From positions 327,099 to 391,098 of the forward strand of contig QZCP01000013.1 of NCBI GenBank assembly GCA_003956705.1: a DNA stretch of 64,000 nt, given 5' to 3'. The notes beneath the pieces were generated by a model. It was not told the DNA's origin. It did no database searches and saw only the letters and a list, made by a program, of their open reading frames with translations. The DNA comes from Brevipalpus yothersi. Its lineage: Eukaryota; Arthropoda; Arachnida; Trombidiformes; Tenuipalpidae. Numbering within the stretch: the first letter of the stretch is position 1; every line of letters begins with the position of its first letter. The translations under genes were made by a program, and so were the position numbers. Positions 22,346 to 33,912 of this stretch are shown one piece after another.

Positions 22346-25271
22346 TCGTCGTCCTGGTCTTTTCTAGGCAAATATATGACTTACCCACATGTATCCGGCG
22401 GATAGTGATCATTATGCACTTTGAACGGTCGAGTTTTGAGTTGTTATTCTGTGTAGAAAATTTCTGGGCCAAAAGAGCATCCGCTTAGAGGGACGGATTG
22501 TCTACTTAAAAGAGCCACAATTTGGAGAGCGATTAGAAAAACATTCAGTTTATGGAGAATATTCTGAGTTTGGTCTCCTTTCTCCAAAAATCTCATCCAA
22601 GTTAATGGAAAGTGGAGGTTTCACGTACGGAATAGTCCGTTGAATGCTGAGGATCAACTCCCTCTCTAAACAATTCAAATTTTCTCCTCAGATTACGAAG
22701 AAGGTGAAAGTGTGAAAGGGTGTTAGCTATTATCTCATGGCTGACTAATTGACATCACTGAAATTCCAATGAATATCTTCAAATCACTCTTGTGAAATGT
22801 GAAAAATTTGAGTTAATAAGACAAGAGTTTAATCTGGGCTCCAAAAAAACTTGATATCGTTTCAATAATTTTGAGGCCAAGTCTTTGAAGGCATCTTTAT
22901 CAGGGTTAATTCTTTACATTGGCTCATTGGGTGATTATCTTACATAGAGGAACTATATTTCGAAGAGAGAGAAAGAGAGAGAATGATTTCCAAAAGATTG
23001 CCATCCGACCGTTTGGAATACTCTTTTCCTCCTCTCTATTCATTGTTCAAATTTTTTTCACACTCCGTTTAAAGTTTTTGCTTTTGCAATCCATCCTTCT
23101 CAACCGTAAGTTTGTACGATTAGCCGTCTTGATGGAGCAAACTGTTCAGATTTCATCATCTTTCCGGAATACAAAGGATGAGTTTTACATAGTGATTCTC
23201 TCAGCAAGCGCACTTTCGATTTTAGCTTCCACTTTTGCATCGAATATTTCATTTTCCGAAAGCTGCACCTCCATGAATCAATTTCATGTAGGAAGGGAGC
23301 TCTTGAATAGGTCAATTTTATTAAAAAGAAAGTTTCACAGATATCAATCAGCGGAAAACCACAAATTAGGATGAGAATCAAGATCATTATTCGATAACTG
23401 TCATTACCTTTACGAGGTATTTTTATCTAAATTTTCCTTCCCATGTTTTACTCCAATCTATTTTGCTTCAAGCTTATAAGAAGATGAACAAATAATTATG
23501 CAAGATTGTGGAGGTAGAGAGAAATTAGATTAAATATTAAAGAAATCTTGAAATTTCATCAAGAATAAAGCTCCCATCTCCCTTTCGATCAGTTTTGTCA
23601 TACCGAAAGTTAACTAATAGATAGATTCTGATATTCTCAATCATTTCTAGACAACAAGAGGAATTGGAGACCTTGGTTCGATTTTTAGTTCACAGAGTTA
23701 TCTTTTCAGCCTGTTCGATCATTGAGCCAGGAAATAGACTTTCATGAACTCGAGCCAAACGATAATGTAGCGAAAAAGTAGATTTCAAGTGACAGATGAT
23801 GGATTTCATTTCAAATGAAGGGAAATTGCTCCGTTTGAGCAGTTTTATAAATTGCTGGGAAAAATTTGGTGCTCAGCGAGTTAATAAATAATCTTCAATG
23901 ATCTCATCGAAAAGGATCAGTCCCAAATTTGAGGTTTTCAAACACCGAACACCGAACGGATCCTTTAGTTCTATTAAAACCCCATAAAATTTTGAGCAAT
24001 CAAACACATGGAAGCACAAATGATGTCAACTGGGAAAAGGTAGGATGGAGAGCAAAAATGACTTTGTTGAAGTTGACAGTTTTATTTATTGATTTATTTA
24101 TTTTAGAGCAAATATGTTAGGAAAATATCAGATTTAGAGGTGATTATGTGATTTTGTTGGATTATTTTGGGTTGATCTCCAAAGGATTGGTTTTGCTTGT
24201 TCCAAGTTGAGATAGAAAATCGTATATCAATCATTGAAACAAGTGAAGATAAATGGTCTACTAAATTGACAATTTTTTCCACTGATTCAAATGAATAGGG
24301 ACCAGTATCACATTGCATTGAGCAGATTTTTTTCCTCTCGTAATATTGAGTCAGGATAAGTATCTGTTGGGAATCAATCATGAAAGGAGTAAAATTTTTG
24401 GCTTGTGCTTGGAGAAGTCAATGAGAAGGGTTAAGAGAAAAAGAGGATCATTGAGTCTATATTGGCTGTTCTGACGATTCATTGGGAAACTCGGACTTCG
24501 AAGATAGGGAGAGAGTAAGAGACGAAAAGAGAAAAAATAATGATGGATTCAATATATTTTACAATTTGTTTTTCCATCGAGCTTAAATCAGGAACAAGAA
24601 TCATCACCAGCATCGATGAGTTGCTTTCCTCAAGTTTTGGCTATGAGCTCAAAGAAAGTTTTAAAGTTTAAAAGAAGGAAAAACAGTGATAAGAGTTCAT
24701 ATTCTGAAGCGGCTTAAAATCTTGAGTGACCAACGACTGTTTTTTTCACAGAACTTGATGATGAAAGCTCAGTATGACGTGCGAATGAAATATTTTTTAA
24801 AAAGCGAGCTTTTGTTCAAAATCAGGAGTGCTGGCTATACACAGATGTTGTTGTTGGAAAGAGAGAGAGAGAGAGAAATTAGTAGCATCAAATCACACAA
24901 ACAGGTCAATGCGCTGCAAGCTCGAGAGGATACTCGATGATTCATTTTACAACAGAATCTCAATTTTGGCGAATGGAGATTGTTTTGTGATGTCTATACA
25001 CAATCAACAGAGCTTTGATGACTGGTTCCAATTTTTTGAGTGCACAGACCGTGAATATGTACAACTTGATTCGTTGCTGTCTCACAGTTATGGGTTGAGA
25101 TAATCTCTCAGGAAGAAAGCCAGAAGAGGAGAAATAAAAAGCTTTAGGATGATGATGCACCCTCGGTTGCATGTGTGCTTTTTGGTGCAGTGACTCGTGA
25201 TGTTGCATTGAAGATGAAACGTTGTATTGGATGTATACCAAGTACACACAGTTTCACCCAAAAAATTCGTC

Positions 25272-28264
25272 CTAGACTTCATCGGATAATAAGTCACCAT
25301 TGTTTCCGATGTTATTGTTGGTATTAGATTCCGCAGAGAATTTAGCTTCTAAATCACGTATTCGTACTTCGTGCTTCAGAATTATGGCTTTCATCTTTTT
25401 GAGTTCAGATGTGAGCTCCTCGAGACGCTGAGTAGCAGCACCGCTTGTAGCAAGTAGTGGAGAGCCGGGAGGAGATGGTGTTGCTTCTTTGGATGCCGAT
25501 GGGGTAAGCTTTTTAACCGGCTTCTTGTCTAATATATTCGGCTTCTTGACAGGAGCTCTAATTTCTGCTTTCTTTGATTGTACGCGTCCTTCTTTGAGAG
25601 ACATCTGAGAGTAAACAGACGAAAAAAGAGTGAATTAGTGTGTAAAACTCGAGAGAAAAAGGGAGAGGGAGAGGTAAAAGGAAAGGGAGACAGAGAGGAT
25701 GGTGAGAAGACAGATGAGAAGATGAAAATGAGAGCGAGGGGTAAAAAAGGGAAGCAAAAAGATGTATCATGGTGATATCTAGGGAATCCAAAACGCCCTG
25801 CTTCAACACACAGACTCTTGATAGTAGGTTCAGTGTTGGGCGTTGGAAGCTTCATTAGATAAACAAAATGTTTCACTCTCAAAGAGTAGTAGCTACTTTG
25901 GGAAACGAAAAAGTATATAGATTGCAATATATACACCTACCAATATAGGATCTTTATCAATCCCACTCATCCATTCTTCGGCAGTCAAAGCGGGCTCAGA
26001 TGCTGGGGTATCAGGATATATATCCTCTTGAAAAACATCAGATTTCCGAGGAACAGTAAAACTGATAACCTCAACAAATCCTTTCGAGTGTAGCTTGTAA
26101 AATCTGGCAATTTCACAGTTTGAAATATCACAACCTCTTTTGGGCATGAGGCCAATTCCACGTTGAGGCTCAGTGGACTGGTATGTGCTTATGTAATGTA
26201 CGAAAGGTGCTTCCTCGGTTACCTCGAAGTATCTTATATTGCTATCACCCTGTGGAGAGATGAAAGAAGTGAAAAGTTGAGTAATTATGGAACTCATCAT
26301 TAAGAGGTCGTGAATCATCAACGGAATTAGAGATCAAGTCCAATTCAACAATTGACGAGATAACATCTCCTCTGAGACTATCGATGACAAGCAAGCAAGG
26401 AGAGTGGAGATAGCAAAGTTCTTCTCTACCATCAAAAAAGGCATCTCAGAGAAAGAGAGAGAGAGAGAGAGAGATAGATTGACATGACATTTGAGTGGAG
26501 GTTAAAAAGTGCTATTCAAGGAGACACGAGAAAAATATTGCAATGAATTGCAGTTTTCGTGCGCAGAAAAGAAAATAAGACAAACATAAACGAACAGCTC
26601 GCGTGAATAAGAATGAGAGAGGAAGAGAGACGCTCAAATAATAGGCGCCAAAGCTTATTATAAAATCGAAAAGAGTTGAGTGGAGCATGATTGAGATAGA
26701 TAGATAGATGGAAGTTAATCAGATCAATAATTTGTTTGTGACTGGTAGAGAGGAGGAAAATTTCAAAAAGTGAAGGAGGAAGAGAGGGAAATTTTCTCAG
26801 AGGAAACTGTGTTCTCTACTCATTTAGCTCGATTGATTTAGATATATAGTTTGAAGTTTGTGTGCATGCAAACGAAGAAGGAGGATGATAATTATTTGTA
26901 ACGTTTGAGGAAATAAGGAAATGTCTGAACGGATGTCAAATTGATATACCTTGGCGCATAAATAAATGAGATTGATATCCGGATCATAGAAGGGAAATAG
27001 AACACCGTTACTGGTGTCGAGTACTTCGAGAACGATCGGCTCACCAAGAGCTGCTTCACTTCGCAGTGAATACTGTCTTTCACTCATCCGAGAGAATCCA
27101 GTGGTGAATATGAGATTATTCTTCAGATAGATTGCCCTCTGTGGTTTAGCACCTTCATGACCATCCGCTTCCTGGAGGGTTGATAATAAAGTTAAATTAG
27201 TGTGAAAAATGAATTGCGTAGAGGTTCAAATAACACATGCACACAGTGAACGGTGTGTGATAATGAAGGAGAACAGTGTCAAAACATAATAGAGCATTCA
27301 TTCAAATACCATGACTCATTCTGATAATGATGAAAAATGTTAACGCTAATTCATTGGTGACAAGAAAAAACTTTCATCAACCATTTTTACAACGTCAAAG
27401 TTTGTTTCAATTGTATCTTTGCACTTCCATACAGGGTGAAATAAAAATTATCTTCTTCTCTTTCTCTTTCTCTCTCCCTCTTTCTCTCCCTCTCTTTTTA
27501 TCTTTCTCTTTCTCTCTCTCTCTCCTCACTCGACAAAGACTGTAATCATTTGGACCATTTGTCCATCATAAACGATGGAGAAGTGGATCGGTTTGATTTC
27601 ACATCCGTCTTCTCACGGGGTTCACCAGTTAACTTACTTGTTCCAGTTCACCAGTTCTTGGATCATAGATGCGGATCTTCTTGTCTTTACAAGTGGTACA
27701 TAAATGACTACCATCCCAGCTCCAAGAGCAATGAAATATAAGATCCGGTTGATCTATTGTCGATAAAATTTCACCAGTACCCACATTCCATATGATTATT
27801 CGACAATCGGCACCAGCACTGAGCAATACATTATTGGCCGACGGATGCCATTGAAGTAAACCAACTCGCCGTTGATGACCGCTCAATTCGACAATCGGTT
27901 CGGTCATACTTTTGCCCAGACCATTGTCCGGTATTTGCCATACACGAACCATGGCATCTTCAGATGCACTGGCAATCACATTATCATTGAATGGACACCA
28001 TGCAATATCCAATACGGGACCTTTGTGTCCCGAAACAAGGGGCTGATTGACGTCCACACGCCCTGTTTGTTTGAGTGGTAAACACAAGAAAGCACCGCCA
28101 CCAGCCGCTTCGATGACAATGGCTATAAACTTTGGATTAACTACACAAAATGTTGAATCCCATGAATTTTTGGTAATCCTTATATTATCGTAGCATTGTT
28201 CACGCTTCAAAGCTTGACCATAGACATGCCGAAATTTGGACTGTCGCACGATTCGGAACGACAT
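25272..28264 (-). CDS. coro: Coronin (short, type I), 496 aa
   Basis: Coronin is an actin-binding WD40 protein that regulates Arp2/3 and cofilin-driven actin turnover. Four phase-0 exons lie on the minus strand: 28264-27638, 27171-26950, 26249-25941 and 25604-25272. The protein begins MSFRIVRQSKFRHVYGQ, the conserved coronin N-terminal basic motif. The seven-bladed propeller follows, with WD repeats such as GHKGPVLDIAWCPFND, GHQRRVGLLQWHPSA and FHCSWSWDGSHLCTTCKDKKIRIYDPR. Family landmarks are FTTGFSRMSERQYSL, LDTSNGVLFPFYDPD and GDSNIRYFEV. A Lys/Pro/Ser-rich linker leads to a C-terminal coiled coil, about residues 444-476. The coil contains RIRDLE, a match to the R-h-x-x-h-E trimerisation motif of coronins. 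Length is typical. Introns of several hundred bp contain CT and GA tracts. Confidence 0.96.
26454..26475. repeat. (GA)n microsatellite
   Basis: A short GA run in a coronin intron. Confidence 0.8.
27460..27526. repeat. CT-rich tract in coronin intron 1
   Basis: Imperfect CT/CTTT repeats about 110 bp inside the intron from the end of exon 1. On the sense strand this is a GA-rich tract. Confidence 0.75.
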
Positions 28265-30402
28265 CCTGATTATTTATATATATAAATATAAATGTTTGAA
28301 ATCCAATTTGAATATAACTCTTTTCTCTTTCTCCCTCTCTCTCTCTCTCTCTTTTCTATTAAAATTAATCACCGAATATATTTGAATAGGTATGTATCAA
28401 TTTGATTTATCAAAAAAAACCGAAAAATTCGTGGAAGACAGAACGAATGAGGAGTAAAAGATGATGATGATGTTACTACTGAACACCAAAAATGGTTCCT
28501 GAATTGATGAAAATTTAGCAAATTGTGAACATCTCAAAATAGTATCAAGAGAGAAAAAAAAGGCTCTCTCTCTTCTCTCTCTTTTCTCTCTCTCTCTCTT
28601 GCTAAGCTCTTGCCGATTAGAAGAGAGAGAGAGAGAATATTCGACAACAGATAGCAATAGTGTTGATAAAAGGCGCCTTTTTTTGAAATGTGAAAGGCTT
28701 TTTTTTTCGATAAAACTTTTCTCGCGATTTTCTCGATCTTCTTGATTCTAAGCATTTGGAATAGAGATGTGTGTAGATTGAGTGAAAAGTTTTCATTTTG
28801 ATTTACTTTAACATATGCAACGGAGAGAGAGAGAGATGATACTTCTTTATGATCTTCCTATTTAGTTTGATTGATTTGCTTCGAAATGAATGGCTTTGGG
28901 GGGAACGTAGATGCTGATCGTATTCTTGAGATGAATGATGAAGATGATGAAAAATTAATCGAGTTTATGGTTTATTTACGAGTTAACTCAGAATAGGCTG
29001 ATGATGATTGTCAAATTACGCTGAATTTTGTATTTGTTACCGGAAAATTAGTTATTCGATCGTGGATGAAAATACCAATGAGATAATCGAAGATTTTCCA
29101 AGAAATGAGATTTCTCATTTATTGACGAAAACTAAAGTCTCTACATTTCAATTTTGGAAATTCTGCAAGAGAAGTTCATATTGAATCGATTAGGACTATC
29201 AATTGAAAGGAATTCCAGTTATCTGAGAAAAATTCCACTCCTTCGATAGAGCAGTCATTTAAAAACTGCAAAAATTAGCACAACGTTAGTCCCGTTTGCA
29301 TTACACACATTGGTTTTGCTTGATTCTTGAGTTTTTAAACTCTATCCTCCTAAAGTTTAGATCCAAATTTTCTCCAAAAAATAAATAGTAAAAGATCACA
29401 GTGTTAATTGATGATTATTCGAAAGCTTGTTCACCTATTCTTAGCATTTCCTCTAATGAAGTGAGATTCAGAAGGATCAACATCCTCAAAAATATGAAAT
29501 CAAATCGCGAGCTGAAAAGAATCTGTACTTCGTCGATTGGATGTGATATCTGAAGAATTTTCTTTGATTTTAGAAACCTGATAGACCCAAGATCAAGAAT
29601 AAGTTACGTTTTCGAAAATAATGATTTACTCATGCACAAATGGAAGACGCTCCTCTCACAATATCGCCGTCGAGTAGAACGTTTTCTGTTCGCTGTGACT
29701 TCAGGGTATATCAGAAGAATTATATCAACGTTTTTTGCCTAGACAAATACAATTATTACAATTATTAAAGGTTTAAGTGATGGGGACAATTGTTCCGAAA
29801 ACTCCTATCGATTGATAAGCAGTACAATATTTAGCACCTCTTAAAGAACAAGAGTGCGATATGATTCAGATGTTTCGAGTTAACCAGTGAGCTTTTGATC
29901 ATATACCAATAGCGAGAACAATGAAGTGTGAGGAATATACAAAAGATAAATAATTAAATATTTTTTTATTTCATTCATTTCCAAGATAGATGACAATATG
30001 TGATTTATCAAGTTTTTTGTTTATTTTGAATTAAGTCGAGGATTCGGGTCAGAATTTTTTCGGAAATTGATCACACAAATTTTCACAACAGGGTTGAATG
30101 TTCCTTCCGATAATCGGTGGTCGACATACACCAGAGTCATGTCTTTGTCCTACAGCTCTGTCAGAAGAGTTGTAAGTCTATGGATGTTTTTAATCACTAT
30201 AAAAACTTAACCCAACTAAAATTATGGTGATCAACACCTTCTTTTCTTCTTCTAATTTTCGTGTACCAATTAATCGATTACTCATTGCAAGATATGATGA
30301 AAGTGAAGAGAGTGATTATATTATATATACCATGCGAAAAAGGATTGATATTCGAAGATTTGAACCAAAAAAAGATGCAGAGAAGATTGAATCAAGTGCT
30401 CT
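28265..30402. other. Intergenic region between coronin and the C2H2 gene
   Basis: No coding exon was recognised over 2.1 kb. The left end should hold the coronin promoter, with CT and GA tracts at 28329-28351, 28562-28602 and 28620-28636. AATAAA on the minus strand at 30020-30025 (and 29965-29970) is the likely 3' end of the C2H2 transcript. Confidence 0.45.
30020..30025 (-). terminator. Poly(A) signal of the C2H2 gene
   Basis: A minus-strand AATAAA about 380 bp past the stop codon. A second is at 29965-29970. Confidence 0.45.
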
Positions 30403-33119
30403 TCACTTGTTACGATGAGAGGTTGTCAAATGTTTTTGTAACAGGGCAGGCATTAGGAAGCCTTTGCCACATTGTGTACAGTAATGTGGATACTCTTTTG
30501 TGTGAATGGCTATGATGTGATTGCGAAGACTTGAGCTTTGATTAAACTTAGAGCCACATCGATTACAGTGATAAGGTTTTTCGCCGGTATGAGTTAGTAT
30601 ATGCCGCTGGAGATGAGATTTTGTTTTAAATGATTTTCCACAATGAGAACAGTGAAATTTTCTTCTAGTTTCACCAAGAGATGTACCATCAGATGAGTCA
30701 TTAGAATTGATAGATCTGGATTTTCGATTCCCTTTACCTCGACCTCTACTCGAGGTAGGAATCAACGGGGTCATAGAAGTTTCCATTTGATCTAAAGACT
30801 TAGTGTAAGGCGGTCCTTGAGACGATAGTTCATAACTCACTAGCATTTCAGTTGTGCTGGTCCGATTGGATTGCTGGTATTCGTTGTCAGCGTCCTCTTC
30901 GGACTCAACTTCCTCCTCTTCATCGTCTTCATCATCACTTATCTCATTTTGACTACTCTCTTGATGTGAGCTAGGCCTGTAATCAATGGAAATTAGTGAT
31001 TAATCGATAATCCATAACAAGCCATGATATTAACATCCAAGAAAAGAAAGAGCGAGATATGCAATTCAATGATCAAAATGAAAATTTTGAACCAATTCTT
31101 AACTTGTACAAGATTATGGCTCATATAATGAGAAGTAGAGGTATTGTAAGTTTCTCTAGATACACTGAGTGTACAAGGGAAACTTCAATTACCTCATGGC
31201 AGGGGAGGCATTCTCAAAAGATTCTCTTTTATTGAGAAGTTATTGATAATTTATCCAAAGAAACTTACATTAAGTCCATCAGGGCCATTGGTTGAAGGGA
31301 ACAGGTTGTACCTGTAGTATATTGGAATAATTCAGTTGAGTTTGATCCTGAAACCGAATTTTGAAAATCTTGAGAATGGTAAAAACAAAAAAAAATTCTG
31401 GACCCGATGAAGCGAGAGCATTACAGGGTTTTGATTTAAGTAAACTGTATTTGTGATGATATCACTGATAATAAAGTACAAAATAAATCAACTATATTGA
31501 AGCTCTCATCTTCGACATCGAAATGAATAAACAAAAGAAACTCAGTGAAATAATTAAAAGAAAATAAAGAATGTTAATAACAATTTTGTTCATGCAAATC
31601 AATGGAATTAGTCATGAAATAAGAATTAAAACTCTTTGAAGACGAACGTCATACAAAATTTCAGTAAGATAGAGAGAGAGGGAATTGAATTTAATACTCA
31701 CCATTATCGTTATCCATTGAATCATCTTGACCAGCGTGTTCGTCCTCAACGGTCTCTTCACCCTCTTCTTCTTCCTCCTCTTCTTCCTCCTCTTCTTCTT
31801 CGTCTTCCTCTTCATCTTCATCATCTTCTTCTTCTTCCTCCTCTTCATCGTCTTGTGCGTACCTAAAGTTGAATGATTTGAAGTAAAAACCATTGTTCAA
31901 TTATATTGACGAGATTATTAGGTTTCAATGCATATTAATGTGGGAGAAAAATTAGTGTTTAAAGAGAGTGGGAAATCAATGAGATGATCTTAGGTGCAAG
32001 CAAAGAGAGTAATGATGGCGTAAGCTTTCGCTTAAGAACGAGATTAGCATATCAACAAAAGTAAAGCGTAACCCAAGATTTGAATTTCACATCTAGAGAG
32101 AACGAAGTACAATCAGCTGACAGGATTACTGAGCGAATGGAGAAGTCTATTGTACAATGATCAAATCAAAACTGAAAGAGTTTGATAAACAAACCTTTTA
32201 GCTTGTGTATATAATGACTTTGTCGATTTTTTGGATTCGTGCATATGATTTCCAGTTGAATGATGGGTAGATTGTGAGGTATAATGATTGGAATCTTTTA
32301 AACAAGATGATGATGGAACATTTGAACCGCTATACAAGAGATCATCAGTAGTGGCAGTAGCCACAGACCGTTTTCCAACCATGGAACACGAAGGTGGTTC
32401 ATCTTCACTTTCAACTTCTTGCTTAACAAAATTATGGAAAGATTGGCTACTAGTCTCATTGTTATCCGATTTTTTGCACACATTACAGGAATGTGGATCT
32501 TCACCATCATGGCTCATCATGTGCCATTTGTAATGAAATTCTTGATCGCTAGAGTATCGACAATGGAGACAGCAGAACAATTTTTTGCCTAAAATAAGAA
32601 AGAGAATGGATATGTCATGATTCCTTGTATTTCTTTTCATCATTTTCGAAGCTTTTCAACGGTTATTTCTGAAGAATCTTCACCGCAAAATGATGATTAA
32701 AATTTATTCCCTCATCAAAGTGGCTGATAAATACCTTCTTGTTGTGCGTGAGCCTTGACATGTTGTTGGAAGTAAGATAAACACGTGAAAAGCGCGCTAC
32801 AAGAAGGACATGTGAATATACCCGGATCTGATGGATGAAGAAATAAGAACAAGAGCAACAATTAGAAATGGAAGATTTCACAATCACACAAAGTAATTTC
32901 AAAATTTAATCGTTTATGCATCAAGTAAGCAAGCAAGTGTATGTGATAAAAGTGAAAGTCTTTTGTGTACATACAAAAGCATCGATCATATGCTCTAGTG
33001 ATTAAACACTAGCAACACATATTTAAATGTCACTCGCATGGAGTTGAAGAAGAACGAAAATAACTTTCCACTAACCAAATGATATATAACAAAATATACT
33101 TACATTTTGCCATTAGCAT
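30403..33119 (-). CDS. C2H2 zinc-finger protein with five fingers and a poly-Glu tract, 426 aa
   Basis: This is a probable DNA-binding nuclear regulator; I cannot assign an orthologue. Six minus-strand exons join in phase: 33119-33104 (only 16 nt), 32827-32735, 32588-32195, 31862-31702, 31311-31269 and 30976-30403. The start ATG is the first after an in-frame TGA upstream. Finger 1 is FTCPSCSALFTCLSYFQQHVKAH and finger 2 is FCCLHCRYSSDQEFHYKWHMMSH, both near the N-terminus. A Ser/His-rich linker follows, then an almost uninterrupted Asp/Glu stretch of about 40 residues (exon 4), then another acidic patch SDDEDDEEEEVESEED. Three adjacent fingers end the protein: FHCSHCGKSFKTKSHLQRH, YHCNRCGSKFNQSSSLRNH and YCTQCGKGFLMPALLQKH. 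The first pair of these three is linked by the classical TGEKPY linker. The gene is divergent from domino. Confidence 0.85.
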
Positions 33120-33912
33120 GGTCAAGTGTGTAAAGTTGTGGCCAATAAGAGAGAACAATGGTCATTTATGATCAAACTTCATACTGGTGAGAGAGAAGAT
33201 GAGAGTGAAGAGAGAGAGAGAGACTGAAGAAAGAATGAAACTGAAAGAGCATAAGAGAGAGAGAGGCGTACAAGTAGCGGTATTTTAAACACACTAAAAT
33301 TGATAATTTAAATTTGATATCGATTCACTTCAATTGTATACGGTACACATTAAATATTTTAAAATATATATATATATTTGTATATTAATCATTTAAAAAC
33401 AAATCATCAATCATCAACACAGACACACACACTCACAAACATACACACAAGCTTCAGGGCCCAATACATGGTATACATACATTATGTGTGTGTATGTATG
33501 TCTCTCTCATGTTGAGAAAAATGTTTGAACAAGAGAACAGAGAGAAAGAGAAAGGAAAAGCAAGTCTCTTTCATCAACAAAGTAAAATCAGATCACCTTT
33601 TATTTAGCCCACTAGATGGTAGCATTTTCGGTAGATTTTTGCTGGAGCACGTTTTCACAGTCTCTCTGTGTCTGTATTCTGCTTGTATTAGCTTACTTTC
33701 TTTTTCTTCTCTCTTCAACATAAGTGAAAAATTTTTGGTGTGATTTTGGATGAATATATTAATTGATAAATTGTTTTCTTTCTTTTTTTTGTTGTTACCC
33801 AAATGTGATGATGTGATAGGGTGATAAATGTGTGTAAATATTGTAAAGCACCTGGGCTGACATACGAAAATACACACACACACATTGGATAGGGAGAGAG
33901 AGAGAGAGAAAA
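33120..33912. other. Divergent promoter of the C2H2 gene and domino
   Basis: This 793-bp spacer separates two divergently transcribed nuclear-protein genes. It contains GA tracts (33208-33224, 33252-33264), an (AT)n run (33364-33376) and CA/GT repeats (33418-33450, 33485-33500). No open frame of interest is present. Confidence 0.5.

Larger units (their letters stand above)
21758..25271. other. Gustavus 5' flank and coronin 3' flank, no supported genes
   Basis: No recognisable coding exon is seen over about 3.5 kb. It contains a GC- and CpG-rich patch (about 22000-22175), a (TTC)n tract (22310-22345) and scattered GA tracts. The open frame at 22919-23374 begins with TTG, has no domain and is probably chance. 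The left part likely includes gustavus 5' UTR or promoter. Confidence 0.4.

Noticed and set aside
22919..23374. 151-codon open frame on the + strand
   Set aside because: It starts with TTG, has no recognisable domain, and lies in low-complexity intergenic DNA.
27629..27741. Small + strand open frame overlapping coronin exon 1
   Set aside because: A shadow of coronin on the opposite strand.
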